Shown here: in pieces, positions 1-8,550 of the stretch
Numbering within the stretch: the first letter of the stretch is position 1
How the letters are laid out: each line of letters opens with the position of its first letter
NCBI RefSeq assembly: GCF_014207185.1
Contig: NZ_JACHCP010000006.1
Location: 186,001 to 250,000 of the forward strand
DNA length: 64,000 nt
Direction of reading: 5' to 3'
Source of the DNA: Rhodanobacter sp. A1T4
GTDB lineage: Bacteria > Pseudomonadota > Gammaproteobacteria > Xanthomonadales > Rhodanobacteraceae
Notes under the pieces: generated by a model
The model's database searches: none
What the model was told of the DNA's origin: nothing
Seen by the model: only the letters and a program-made list of their open reading frames with translations
Position numbers and translations under genes: made by a program

Positions 1-67
1 TGTATAGCGCAGCGCTGACGCGACTATGCGCTTGCCATCGCTTTCAACCAATCCGGTCACTGGCGAA

Positions 68-191
68 ATGGCACGCCAACCATGACTTGATCTTCCAGGC
101 ATTCCGCAACACGTTGTTCAACGCGGCAACAATCGTCTGCCGTGTTTTCTCGACGACGAGGATAGAAGCCGATATCTGACGTTGCACGGCT
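68..191 (+). pseudogene. RAYT (REP-associated tyrosine transposase) N-terminal remnant A
   Basis: Translating from the ATG at 68 gives MARQP, an in-frame stop at codon 6, then the RAYT-like stretches PGIPQHVVQRGNNRLPCF and LDDEDRSRYL before a second stop at about 190. The motif HVVQRGNNR is the conserved N-terminal signature of Y1-type REP-associated transposases. The catalytic HUH motif and tyrosine would lie further downstream and are absent. The same N-terminus recurs at 16041 and 17915. The rest of bases 1-318 holds no gene I can support. Confidence 0.75.
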
Positions 192-318
192 GATGCAGAA
201 ACTTGGCGACAGTATGTCGGACAGTTCAATACACGCCATCGACGCACAGGCACTTTGTGGGAAGGTCGTTATAGAGTCGGTCTGGCCAGTGTTGTCAGGA
301 GCGCACGGAGGCGCCTCG

Positions 319-1434
319 CTAAACCATCGGCCCCGTGCCCGCATTTCTCGCTCGAATCGCTTCGGCGGTCCGCGGAATAAAGAAATCGAGCCCGACCTCG
401 ATCACCTCGGCCTGGATCTGCTCGACGAACGGTCGAAACGATTGGTTGTATTGCTCGAACGCTTGCTCGAAATCGCCAGAGCACGCTACGAACGCGTCGG
501 CCAGCGCCGCCGCGCCGTCGATGGCCAGTGACCCGCCGCGACCGGCGGCCGGGGAGGGACAATAAGCGGCATCACCGACCAGGGCGATCCTGCCCTTCGT
601 CCACGAGGGCATGGTCGTGTGGCACAGCTTGTCGAAATAAAAGCTGTCGGAGCGACGCACCTGGGCGAGCAATTCAGGCGTACGCCAGCCCACGTCGGCA
701 AATCGCTCCGTAATGATTCGACGCTGCTCATCCTCATTGCGATAGTCATAAGGAATTTCATCCTCTGACTGAAAACACAGACAGATGTCAGTTTTCTGGT
801 TGTAGGCATTGAGCATGACCGCTATGCCAGGCTCGTTATACATTTGCGTCGTGTTGTCGGGGATCAGCGACTGATCCACGATAGTGATCGAAAAATAGGC
901 GCCCAAGTAACGCAGGAACTGCGCTTCGTCGCCGAAGCAAAGCCGTCGAACCGTGGAGTGGACGCCGTCGCAACCGACGACCAGGTCGAACGAACGCTGC
1001 TCGCTGCCCTTAAAGCTCACGGCAATCTGGTGCGTTTCGTCGTTCAATGACTGGATGGAGTCGCCGAACATAAACTCGACTTTGTCCTTGACCGCGTCGA
1101 AGAGCATTTCGAGCAGCACGTCGCGCTCGATCTCATATTCGTCGTGTGCGTCGTTCCCTGTAAGTTGCGGGCGAACGCTTGATCGCTCCGTGATATCGGC
1201 GGCGTTCTTGAACTCCATGACTTCCATTTTCAAGGCGTGCTCGCGGATCTGGTCAAGAAGACCCATGCGCTTGACGATGTCGATGGTTCGGTCCTGGATA
1301 TTGACGGGTGTGCCACCCTTCTTGGGCCCCGAAGCTATCTCGACCACGGTGACCCGGTAGCCGAATGTCGCCATCCAATAAGCCGTCGAAAGGCCAGCAA
1401 AGCTGGCGCCGCAAATCAGGACACTCCGATTCAT
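319..1434 (-). CDS. FAD-dependent monooxygenase, PHBH class A (module 1)
   Basis: About 371 residues. The N-terminus MNRSVLICGASFAGLSTAYW is a Rossmann FAD-binding strand in which the usual GxGxxG reads GASFAG. A VVGCDGVHS motif in mid-protein (second NADPH/FAD motif) and LVGDAAYCPSP followed by GRGG near the C-terminus (third FAD motif) identify a flavin-dependent aromatic hydroxylase of the p-hydroxybenzoate hydroxylase fold. The frame stays open further upstream, but the ATG at 1434 sits directly before the Rossmann strand. The gene is divergent from a TetR regulator, with a palindrome between them, so it is probably repressed by that regulator. The substrate cannot be read from the sequence; an aromatic compound or an antibiotic (TetX-like role) is possible. 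Confidence 0.88.
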   Translation of the reverse strand: MNRSVLICGASFAGLSTAYWMATFGYRVTVVEIASGPKKGGTPVNIQDRTIDIVKRMGLLDQIREHALKMEVMEFKNAADITERSSVRPQLTGNDAHDEYEIERDVLLEMLFDAVKDKVEFMFGDSIQSLNDETHQIAVSFKGSEQRSFDLVVGCDGVHSTVRRLCFGDEAQFLRYLGAYFSITIVDQSLIPDNTTQMYNEPGIAVMLNAYNQKTDICLCFQSEDEIPYDYRNEDEQRRIITERFADVGWRTPELLAQVRRSDSFYFDKLCHTTMPSWTKGRIALVGDAAYCPSPAAGRGGSLAIDGAAALADAFVACSGDFEQAFEQYNQSFRPFVEQIQAEVIEVGLDFFIPRTAEAIRARNAGTGPMV

Positions 1435-1530
1435 TGATGAGGTTCCATAGGTTGGGTTAGGCGGGGCATCATCTGCGACGGCCAACCAACGCCGTAGAAG
1501 GCAATCGCGTATTATGTAAACTAAGTCTAA

Positions 1531-1549
1531 AATTATACTAAGTATAATT
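1531..1549. promoter_or_regulatory. Palindromic TetR operator (module 1)
   Basis: AATTATACT-A-AGTATAATT is a perfect 9+1+9 palindrome between the divergent monooxygenase and TetR start codons. A degenerate half-site (ACTAAGT) lies about 10 bases to its left at 1520-1526. The core TACTAAGTA is repeated in the equivalent place of module 2 (32422-32438), which supports a binding-site role for the paralogous TetR proteins. Confidence 0.72.
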
Positions 1550-1568
1550 CTTAAGGGTATGAGTCCTG

Positions 1569-2213
1569 ATGTCAACGCCTCCGGCCCGTCGAACGCGCAA
1601 GCGCCTTGCAACCCGAACCTCGATCTCGGACGTCGCCACGCGTCTGTTTTTCGAGCGAGGCTTCGACCGGGTCACGGTGGACGAAATTGCGGAAGCGGCC
1701 GATGTCAGCCGGATGACGGTGTTCAATCATTTCCCGCGAAAGGAAGACATGTTTTTCGACCTCGATGCGGAAGGTCGGGAAGAACTCATCCAGGCATTGC
1801 ACACCAGGGATTCAAAGCTTTCGCCCATCGATGCGCTGCGTGCGTTTGCCCATCACGCAGTGGCGAAACGCAGGCCGTATGTCGAGTTTTGCGATCAGAG
1901 CCAGCTGTTTATCGAGACCATAGAGGCCAGTGAAACGCTGAAAGCCCGGGCTCGCACGATCCGCGACGAGCTCGTCCGAGAAGTGTCGGTGGCTATGGCG
2001 GAATCGGTTGGCCGCGCACCGGGCGACGCGGACGCTCATCTCGTCGCCGGCATCCAGGTCGCCACGTGGGGTGTTGCCATGTTGGAGGCCCATAAGACTT
2101 ATCAAAAAACCCGTAAAAACGCTGCAGCACACAAGGTTCTGCTGGCGATCGTGGATAAAGGCGCGATCGGGCTGGCGACAATGATGGCGGGCACGCCTTA
2201 CGCCAATGATTGA
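1569..2213 (+). CDS. TetR/AcrR family transcriptional regulator (module 1)
   Basis: 214 residues. The N-terminal helix-turn-helix is clear: ISDVATRLFFERGFDRVTVD followed by an EIAEAADVSRMTVFNHF recognition region and the PRKEDMFFD tail. The C-terminal ligand domain is helical. It is a close paralogue of the regulator at 32460-33098: both read RTRKRLATR/RSRKRLATR, the same HTH, and both end in GTIGL/GAIGL...MAGTPYA. It is divergent from the flavin monooxygenase and very likely represses it and itself through the palindrome at 1531-1549. The inducer is unknown. Confidence 0.93.
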   Translation: MSTPPARRTRKRLATRTSISDVATRLFFERGFDRVTVDEIAEAADVSRMTVFNHFPRKEDMFFDLDAEGREELIQALHTRDSKLSPIDALRAFAHHAVAKRRPYVEFCDQSQLFIETIEASETLKARARTIRDELVREVSVAMAESVGRAPGDADAHLVAGIQVATWGVAMLEAHKTYQKTRKNAAAHKVLLAIVDKGAIGLATMMAGTPYAND

Positions 2214-2485
2214 TCGTCCTCTGGGGAGCGAATCAGGTCAGAGCGCCTTACTCACATGATTGGAAAGACTGACGCTCCACGTCAGTGCCTCACTTGTTCC
2301 GTCGCGATACGAAACAGCGAAAGCGTCGGTGCCGCGTCGATTTAGCTGATAGTGCTCATCAACTGGACCGCTCGTCCTCAAAAATCTACGCCACCAACTC
2401 TGGCAGGATCGATGCGTCGTCAATGGCGTTGCGCGAGCGCTTTTCACGTTCAAGAACCCCCTTGATTCAACCGGAGTATTCGACC

Positions 2486-3553
2486 ATGACAGACGCAATT
2501 CAGCGGCTCAGGGCGGCAGCCGGACTGGCGCTTGACCAACATGCCTCCACGCTGGTTTCGCGCACTTTCAGCACGCCTCGTCAGACCACCCACTACATCG
2601 AGTGCGGGCCGGCCGACGGACCGCTGATGATTTTCCTCCACGGCTGGCCGGGCATCGGTTTGATCTGGCGCGCCCAGATGGACGCGTTCGCCGCCGACGG
2701 TTGGCACTGCGTCGCTCCTGATATGCGCGGCTACGGCGGCTCTTCCGCGCCTGCAGCCAGCGACGCCTACACCGTCAAGGAAATCGTGGCAGACATGGCG
2801 GAGCTGCATGACCACCTTGGCGGCAAGCCGGCGATCTGGGTCGGCCACGACTGGGGCAGTCCTGTGGCCGCTGCGTTGGCCGCGCATGAGCCCAGGCGCA
2901 GCCGTGGCGTCGTGCTGACCTCGCTGGCGTATTTCCCCGACGCGTTTGCGCTGCCCACGCTTGTCCCGCTGGTCGACCGAACGCTTTACCCGGCTGATCA
3001 GTATCCGGATGGCCAGTGGGACTACTTCCGCTACTACACGAAGCACTTCGATGCGGCGGTCGGCGACCTCGATGCGGACCAGACAGCGACACTGGCGTCG
3101 ATTTACCGACCAGGCAGCCCCGCCGCCATCGGCAAGGTATCGCCGTCAGCGATGCTCACGCGCAATGGAGGGCGCTACGGCGCTGCGCACCGCGCCCCAC
3201 CGACGCAAGCTGATCCGACTCTCTGGCCGCCGGCGGATTTCGACGTGCTGGTGCAGGCGTTCAAGGGTCATGGCTTCCGCCCCGCCAACGCGTGGTACCT
3301 CAACGATGACGCCAACATCGCCTACGCTCGCGAGGCGCCCAATGCTGGCTGCCTGTCGCAGCCGGTGCTGTACGTCAACGGCGACTGGGACGTGATCTGC
3401 AGCATCACCGGAAACCAGCAAGGCGAGCCGATGCGCGCGGCCTGCGCCGACCTTACTGTAACGAGTCTGCCCGCCGGCCATTGGCTGCCGCTGGAGCGTA
3501 AGGCAGAACTCATCGGGGTAATGCGCACTTGGCTGCAGAGTAAAAACCTTTGA
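2486..3553 (+). CDS. Alpha/beta hydrolase, epoxide hydrolase-like
   Basis: About 355 residues from the ATG at 2486, which has a GGAG ribosome site at 2473-2476; the open frame upstream lacks protein-like sequence. The oxyanion motif HGWPG, the nucleophile elbow GHDWGS (Asp nucleophile, as in soluble epoxide hydrolases and dehalogenases rather than Ser esterases), a late acidic residue in NGDWD and a catalytic-type His in AGHWLPLER near the C-terminus are all present. The W before and G after the nucleophile Asp favour epoxide hydrolase. The preceding 272 bases show no convincing gene or site. Substrate unknown; cytoplasmic, as no signal peptide is visible. Confidence 0.88.
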   Translation: MTDAIQRLRAAAGLALDQHASTLVSRTFSTPRQTTHYIECGPADGPLMIFLHGWPGIGLIWRAQMDAFAADGWHCVAPDMRGYGGSSAPAASDAYTVKEIVADMAELHDHLGGKPAIWVGHDWGSPVAAALAAHEPRRSRGVVLTSLAYFPDAFALPTLVPLVDRTLYPADQYPDGQWDYFRYYTKHFDAAVGDLDADQTATLASIYRPGSPAAIGKVSPSAMLTRNGGRYGAAHRAPPTQADPTLWPPADFDVLVQAFKGHGFRPANAWYLNDDANIAYAREAPNAGCLSQPVLYVNGDWDVICSITGNQQGEPMRAACADLTVTSLPAGHWLPLERKAELIGVMRTWLQSKNL

Positions 3554-3680
3554 TGGCGGCGGTCGGAAAGTGAGGTCCGATACGCGAGGTGTGAGCCTTA
3601 AGTCTATTTTGGCTAACCGCGTAAGAGCCCTTATGGGAATGCTCGGTGCGCGAACGGGTTTCGCGAAAAACAAAAGCTTA

Positions 3681-3696
3681 GGGTCAAATCTGACCC
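3681..3696. other. Short dyad between convergent genes
   Basis: GGGTCA-AATC-TGACCC is a perfect 6-bp stem with a 4-base loop, between the convergent hydrolase (ends 3553) and response regulator (ends 3784). It could contribute to transcript ends, but no T-run follows. Confidence 0.3.
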
Positions 3697-3783
3697 TGTT
3701 CGGTTCCCAGGGTCGTCGCCCGGGGTCTCGGGCGTATCACCGCAAGAGGTGCTGCTGATAGCTTCGAACGTCGCGAAGTCCGA

Positions 3784-4422
3784 TCAGACGAGCCGTCGTT
3801 CCAGCGCTCGGAGCACCGCACGGGTACGGTCGCTCACGCCGAGCTTCGACAGAATGTTGGAGACGTGGTTGCGCACCGTGCCTTCGCTGAGACGCAGCGC
3901 CTCAGCGATCTCGCCATTGGAGATGCCGCTGGTCATCAGCTTCAGTACCTCGCGCTCGCGCGGCGTGAGCGCGTCGGGTGTCTCGAAGGCGTCATCGCGC
4001 CAGGCGCCGGTGCGGGCAGCGTCCAAGCCCTCCGCAAGCGGGGCGAACAGATACGTGCCGCCACCGGCGACGGTGCGGATCGCCTCCACGAGGGTCTCGG
4101 CGGTGACGGCCTTGAGCAGGAAGCCGCGTGCGCCCGCCCGCACGCCGGCCACTAGGGCTGCATCGTCCTCAAAGGTCGTGAGCAAGAGCGTGGGTGGGAG
4201 GGCACCTCGCGCGGCGAGGGTCTCGACGACCTCAACGCCGGTTAGCTTCGGCATACGCACGTCCAGTAGCAGGACGTCCGGCCGATCGGCGGTGACGACG
4301 GCGACCGCGGCCTCGCCATCGGCGGCCTCGGTGCAGACGACGATGCCCTCGAATAGGGCCAGCAGGGCCTTGAGGCCACTGCGGATCAGCGCCTGGTCAT
4401 CGGCGATGCAGACACGGATCAC
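3784..4422 (-). CDS. NarL/LuxR-family response regulator
   Basis: 212 residues. The receiver domain spans about residues 1-120, with the acidic pair DD at 8-9, phosphoacceptor Asp54 in LLLDVRMP and the conserved Lys in FLLKA. A LuxR-type helix-turn-helix follows (LTPREREVLKLMTSGISNGE, then TVRNHVSNILSKLGVSDRTR) at about residues 148-205. The start overlaps the stop of the upstream kinase by four bases (ATGA), indicating translational coupling. A DesR/NarL-type regulator; its target may be the divergent NTF2-like gene beyond the kinase. Confidence 0.95.
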   Translation of the reverse strand: MIRVCIADDQALIRSGLKALLALFEGIVVCTEAADGEAAVAVVTADRPDVLLLDVRMPKLTGVEVVETLAARGALPPTLLLTTFEDDAALVAGVRAGARGFLLKAVTAETLVEAIRTVAGGGTYLFAPLAEGLDAARTGAWRDDAFETPDALTPREREVLKLMTSGISNGEIAEALRLSEGTVRNHVSNILSKLGVSDRTRAVLRALERRLV

Positions 4423-5585
4423 GGCCGCGCGCCCACGGGCGGAATCGCGCCGCTGACCTGGAAACCTTCGCCACTGTGGCTGAGCACCGCCAGCCAGCCG
4501 CCCAGGGCCTCAAACCGTTCGCGCATGCCGGCCAGGCCTTGGCCCTCGGTAACGTCGGCGTCTGTTCCGACGCCATCGTCCTTCGCCATCAGCCGGACCT
4601 CCCCGTTGGGAGCTTGTGTGAGCTCTATCCTGAGCTGACGCGCGCCTGCGTGCCGGCGGGTATTGGTGATCAACTCCTGCACGCAGCGCAAAAGGGCGTC
4701 CGCCCGAGGTGCGTCCAGCGCACCGAGTGCCTCGGGCAGGACGAGCCGAACGTCGAGGTCGGCCGCCCCTTCAGCCAACGCCAGCAGGGTCGCCTGCAAA
4801 TCCACCGACTGGACACGCACCTGGCTCACGACCTTGCGGACTTCAGCCAACAGCTCGCCGGCGATTTCGCGCGCCTGGCCGAGATGGGACGCCACCTGGC
4901 CCTCCGCCAGCCGTGCGGCCACATCGAGGTGCACGTGCAAGCTGGTGAGATGGTGGCCCAGCACGTCGTGCAGATCGCGCGAAATGCGCAACCGCTCGCC
5001 CATGCGGGCGCTTTCGCTCAGCAGGGCTTGGGTGCCGGTCAGCTCAGCATTTGCGCGGGCCAGGCGCTCGTGCGCCACGGCCTCGCTGCGGGCAAGGTGG
5101 GCGGCGCTGATGGCGAAGAGCTGGAAGCCACAGCTCGAGACCAGGATCACCGCCGACATGCCCTGTCCGCCGACGGCGCACTTCTGGGCGACCAGGGCCA
5201 TGGCCAAGGCGGCCGCCGCCAGTAGCGCCGTGCGCAGTGAAGCGATCCAGGCCACCTGCCAGGCGATCACGACGATCATGCTCGTCACCAGAAAGCTCGG
5301 GTAGAGCCAGACCAGGTATTGGGCGGCGAAGCCCTCGAGGAAGAACAGGGCGGCCTTGCGCCGCGTCAGGCCCGGAGCCCCGTCCAACTCGGCCGCGACA
5401 TAGGCCGCGACCAGCACGCCATAGGCGACCGTCCACTGGAGGTCCCAGTGTGGATGGGCAGCAAAGGTTTCCGGCTGCAGCAGTCGGGTCACGAGGGCCA
5501 GTCCCCCGGCCGCCGCCAGCATCAGAACACACGCGGCCTGGACGAGCAGGCGGATGCGATCGAGCGATGTGCGAGGCCAGGGCAT
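4419..5585 (-). CDS. NarX/DesK-type sensor histidine kinase
   Basis: 388 residues. The N-terminal half carries about five to six hydrophobic membrane segments (about residues 10-165) with little periplasmic sequence, so it probably senses a membrane or internal signal. The HisKA_3 dimerisation box reads ISRDLHDVLGHHLTSLHVHL with His206 as the likely phosphorylation site. The HATPase_c region has an N-box Asn near 308 (ELITNTRRH), DDGVG at about 336 and GLAGM at about 350. It forms a two-gene operon with the response regulator. Architecture matches DesK-like kinases; the signal is not determinable here. Confidence 0.94.
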   Translation of the reverse strand: MPWPRTSLDRIRLLVQAACVLMLAAAGGLALVTRLLQPETFAAHPHWDLQWTVAYGVLVAAYVAAELDGAPGLTRRKAALFFLEGFAAQYLVWLYPSFLVTSMIVVIAWQVAWIASLRTALLAAAALAMALVAQKCAVGGQGMSAVILVSSCGFQLFAISAAHLARSEAVAHERLARANAELTGTQALLSESARMGERLRISRDLHDVLGHHLTSLHVHLDVAARLAEGQVASHLGQAREIAGELLAEVRKVVSQVRVQSVDLQATLLALAEGAADLDVRLVLPEALGALDAPRADALLRCVQELITNTRRHAGARQLRIELTQAPNGEVRLMAKDDGVGTDADVTEGQGLAGMRERFEALGGWLAVLSHSGEGFQVSGAIPPVGARP

Positions 5586-5617
5586 GGGCCGACCTTAACG
5601 CTCGGGCGCGATCCTGT

Positions 5618-5637
5618 CCCATGACGCTTGTCATGGG
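5618..5637. promoter_or_regulatory. Dyad in kinase/NTF2 divergent promoter
   Basis: CCCATGAC-GCTT-GTCATGGG is a perfect 8-bp inverted repeat just upstream of the kinase start and about 110 bases before the divergent NTF2-like gene. A further CATGAC follows at about 5644. It is a candidate binding site for the adjacent LuxR-type response regulator (inference). Confidence 0.45.
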
Positions 5638-5746
5638 CAGCGGGCATGACGGCGTTCACTTATCGGGCGGGGCCGATCTGCCCAATCCTGAGCACGCCCA
5701 TCAAGTCACGCCCATTAACCCACGACCATCAACCAAGGAGACATCG

Positions 5747-6235
5747 ATGCTTCGCTCATTCCTGTTTCGCCGGACCACCCTCAGCGCGCTCGCCGGCGCC
5801 ATGATCCTTTGCGCTTTCGCCTTCCAGGCTCGTGCCGCCGACCCGTCTGCGGTGGCGTGCGCCGGGATTGCCGCGCCCGATCAAAAACGCGATGCCACGA
5901 CGATCCAGCGGATCGAGCAGGCTTGGCTGACCGCGGAATACCACGGCCACCGGGAATATCTGGCGTGCCTCCTGGAGCCTGACTACCAGACCTCCAGCCG
6001 ATCCGGCCTCGTCCGCTCGCGGCAGGACGTGATCGATCGCGTCCCGCAGGTCGCCGACGACGCGCGCGAGGTCCCGAAGCTCGAGACCATCGTCGTGATC
6101 CACGGAGACTCCGCGACGGCCCATTCCATCCTCAAGACGACCGACAAGGCGGGCAATCCGAAGGAGGTGCACTTCGTCGACGGCTACACCTTCCACGATG
6201 GCCGCTGGTTCGCCTTCAGCGGCGCGGATCTCTAG
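5747..6235 (+). CDS. Secreted NTF2-like (SnoaL/DUF4440-type) protein
   Basis: About 162 residues from the ATG at 5747, with an AAGGAG ribosome site at 5735-5740. Residues 1-29 form a signal peptide (arginine-containing n-region, hydrophobic core, cleavage after QARA). The mature part starts with a helical IEQAWLTAEYHGHREYLACL segment and ends with VHFVDGYTFHDGRWFAFSG, the pattern of NTF2-like cone folds. Probably periplasmic. It is divergent from the two-component pair and may be its target. Function beyond fold is unknown. Confidence 0.82.
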   Translation: MLRSFLFRRTTLSALAGAMILCAFAFQARAADPSAVACAGIAAPDQKRDATTIQRIEQAWLTAEYHGHREYLACLLEPDYQTSSRSGLVRSRQDVIDRVPQVADDAREVPKLETIVVIHGDSATAHSILKTTDKAGNPKEVHFVDGYTFHDGRWFAFSGADL

Positions 6236-6260
6236 TCGCTCGGCGATGCAAGACCGGACT

Positions 6261-6316
6261 GAAAACCGGGGGCGGAGTGGACTATTTGAAAAGTGCACTC
6301 TGACACCCGGCTTTCT
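6261..6316. repeat. REP-like repeat, GTCAGAGTG family, copy 1
   Basis: GGGGCGGAGTGGAC followed by ATTTGAAAAGTGCACTC and TGACACCCGGCTTTC. It is nearly the same as 8591-8646, and its two ends are imperfect inverted copies (GGGG-GTCAGAGTG type against CACTCTGACACCC). This is the layout of paired REP sequences forming a hairpin. It immediately follows the stop of the NTF2-like gene. Confidence 0.65.
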
Positions 6317-6470
6317 TGTTCTGCCGGCCTTGCGACGACTCACGGTACGCGGCAAGGTCGGCATCCATCTGCACGACATCCTTGTAATACTCCACGACGA
6401 TCTCGGGCAGACGATCCTTGTAGATTTCGTAGGCGGCGAAGACAGGGAGCACTAGGTACTTGAATACCAC
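6282..6470 (-). CDS. Doubtful short ORF or gene remnant
   Basis: 62 codons beginning MVFKYLVLPVFAAYEIYKDR. The first 50 residues are protein-like, with a hydrophobic start and charged helical sequence, but the last dozen codons run into the REP repeat at 6261-6316, so this may be a fragment whose 3' end was replaced by the repeat. No family recognised. The surrounding 6236-6745 otherwise holds only the repeat and lower-GC sequence without a gene. Confidence 0.25.
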   Translation of the reverse strand: MVFKYLVLPVFAAYEIYKDRLPEIVVEYYKDVVQMDADLAAYRESSQGRQNKKAGCQSALFK

Positions 6471-6745
6471 CTAGGCCCACTTACGGGTACAAATCGAGGG
6501 GGCAGGTTCACTTAAAACCTAGCTCGTCAATCCAAGATCCGAAAACGGGCATGCCTAATCTCAGATTCACTTAGGTGTGTGGCTTGGTTGTGAAACCAGA
6601 TTAGATTTATTTCTAGGCCATTGGTAAGTGAGCCTGACCCTGTTGGTGCAGGCGCATTTGACTTGAGCTGTCGTCTACCCCGCGAGGGAATCGATTTGCT
6701 TTGGCCCATCTCGGCGTCGCGTCAAGCGTGCCAAAAGCGGGTGTC

Positions 6746-7540
6746 TCACGCTATTGTCCGAACGACACCACCATCGACACGCAAGGAAGTGCCTGTTGTC
6801 GCCGACGCCTGCTCCGAGCAGACATAGACGACCAGGTTTGCGACTTCTTCGGTTGTCGCAAAGCGATTGAGGAGCGTTGTCGGGCGCATCGTTTTCAGGA
6901 ACTGCTGCTCGGCTTCCTCTCGCGTAATGCCTTGCTCCTCTGCACTCGCCTTCATCCAATTGCCCAGGATCTCCGAATTTGTCGGACCAGGGAGGACCGA
7001 ATTGACGGTGACGCCCGTTCCGCCGACCGCCTCGGCCAAGCCCCTCGAAATGGCGAGCTGCGCGGTCTTGGTCATGGCGTAGTCGATCATGTCCTTGGGG
7101 ATGGCAAGCGCGGACTCGCTGCTGATGAACACGACACGCCCCCAGCCGCGCTTCGTCATGTTCGGCACATAGTGGCGGGCGGCGCGAATGCCGCTCATGA
7201 CGTTCAGCTCGAAGAGATCGATCCACTCGCTGTCGGCAATATCAAAGAAGGGTTTCGGGCGCCCCGTGCCCACATTATTGACGAGAATGTCCGCATCCGG
7301 TGCCCGCGCGAACAAGTCCGCGGCGCCTTCCGGGGTCGCAAGATCGGCGCAGACGCCGGTGAACTCAACTTTTGGGAAAAGCTTGCGCAAATCGCGAAGC
7401 GCTGCAGCGACCCTTTCCTGGCCGCGGCCGTTGATCACGACTGCAGCGCCAGCGCGTGCCAGCCCTTCGGCAATGGCTCGGCCGATACCTGCCGTAGACC
7501 CGGTAACGACCGCTTTGCGGCCAGTAAGATCGATATTCAT
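6746..7540 (-). CDS. Short-chain dehydrogenase/reductase (SDR)
   Basis: 264 residues, the usual length for a classical SDR. The cofactor motif TGSTAGIG lies at about residues 13-20, NNVGTG is the NNAG-type motif, and catalytic Ser (SSESA) with YAMTK (Tyr and Lys) completes the active site. The C-terminus RVDGGVVRTIA is typical of FabG-like members. The gene is divergent from a LysR regulator 100 bases away, which probably controls it. Substrate unknown. Confidence 0.93.
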   Translation of the reverse strand: MNIDLTGRKAVVTGSTAGIGRAIAEGLARAGAAVVINGRGQERVAAALRDLRKLFPKVEFTGVCADLATPEGAADLFARAPDADILVNNVGTGRPKPFFDIADSEWIDLFELNVMSGIRAARHYVPNMTKRGWGRVVFISSESALAIPKDMIDYAMTKTAQLAISRGLAEAVGGTGVTVNSVLPGPTNSEILGNWMKASAEEQGITREEAEQQFLKTMRPTTLLNRFATTEEVANLVVYVCSEQASATTGTSLRVDGGVVRTIA

Positions 7541-7642
7541 GACACCAGTCCTTCAGTTGCGGAGAGAGCTGGATTGTGGGTGATATCGGAACCAATGATA
7601 ATGGCTTAAGTTTTCATAATATTAATTCCCTGGAGGAATGGG

Positions 7643-8533
7643 TTGGATCGATTCCACGAATTAAACGCCTTCATAGCCGTGGTTGAAGCAGGCGGTTTTT
7701 CCGCCGCGGCGCGCACAACCGGGGATTCACAGTCCGCCATCAGTAAGGCCATCGGTGGGTTGGAGAAACGCCTGGGCGTGATGCTGTTCAACAGAAGCAC
7801 ACGCCGGGTGACCCTGACGGATCAAGGGCGGAGATACTACGATCGGACAAAGCCGCTTATTGACGAGATGCAGGACGCTGATAGCGAACTGACCCGAAGC
7901 ACGCTGGGTGTTTCGGGTTTAATTAGGATCGCCGCATCGGGTACTTTCGGCCGCCTTCATGTTTTGCCGCTTATCCCCGACCTGTTGTCACTCAATCCCG
8001 GCCTTCAGGTGGATCTCGTTCTCTCGGACATCGTGCGCGATATGGTGGAAGATCGGATCGACCTTGCGATACGCGTGGGGCCTGTCAATGAACCCGACGC
8101 GGTTGTCAGGCGCGTGGCGATCACACCGCTCGTATGCGTCGGATCCCGTCGTTATTTCGAGCGCTGCGGGATACCAAAGACCCCCGCGGAACTCGTTGCG
8201 CACAACTGCCTTTTGTATGGCGGCGTAACAGAGGCGGCGAAATGGCCGTTCGTGGGGCAAGAAGGTCGATTCAGCGTGCCGGTTCAGGGGAATCTCTCAT
8301 CCAACAGTGTCGAAACGATCCGGACCGCCGTTCTGGCCGGTGTTGGAATTGGCATGTTCGCCAAGGTTTCCCTTGCTGATGAACTCCGCCATCCCGATGT
8401 CATTACGATCCTCGAGGAATTTATGAGCGATGTCAGAGATATAAACCTCATCTGGCCGAAACGCCGTTTCGTTCCGGCCCGTGTCCGACAAGTGACCGAT
8501 TTTTTCGCGGAGGCCATTCCGCGGCGAACTTAG
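7643..8533 (+). CDS. LysR-family transcriptional regulator
   Basis: 296 residues. The N-terminal winged HTH is plain: FHELNAFIAVVEAGGFSAAA, then SQSAISKAIGGLEKRLG and LFNRSTRRVTLT. The periplasmic-binding-like effector domain follows (about residues 90-290). The start is a TTG at 7643 preceded by GGAGG at 7632-7636; the nearby ATG at 7638 is out of frame. The shared intergenic region (7541-7642) is AT-rich with a dyad-like TAATATTA. It likely regulates the divergent SDR, in the class of LysR regulators next to small oxidoreductases. Confidence 0.93.
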   Translation: MDRFHELNAFIAVVEAGGFSAAARTTGDSQSAISKAIGGLEKRLGVMLFNRSTRRVTLTDQGRRYYDRTKPLIDEMQDADSELTRSTLGVSGLIRIAASGTFGRLHVLPLIPDLLSLNPGLQVDLVLSDIVRDMVEDRIDLAIRVGPVNEPDAVVRRVAITPLVCVGSRRYFERCGIPKTPAELVAHNCLLYGGVTEAAKWPFVGQEGRFSVPVQGNLSSNSVETIRTAVLAGVGIGMFAKVSLADELRHPDVITILEEFMSDVRDINLIWPKRRFVPARVRQVTDFFAEAIPRRT

Positions 8534-8550
8534 CCCCCGAACTTAGAAAA

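Noticed and set aside
2238-2498. A minus-strand gene before the epoxide hydrolase
   Set aside because: It overlaps the hydrolase start and ribosome site and shows no domain.
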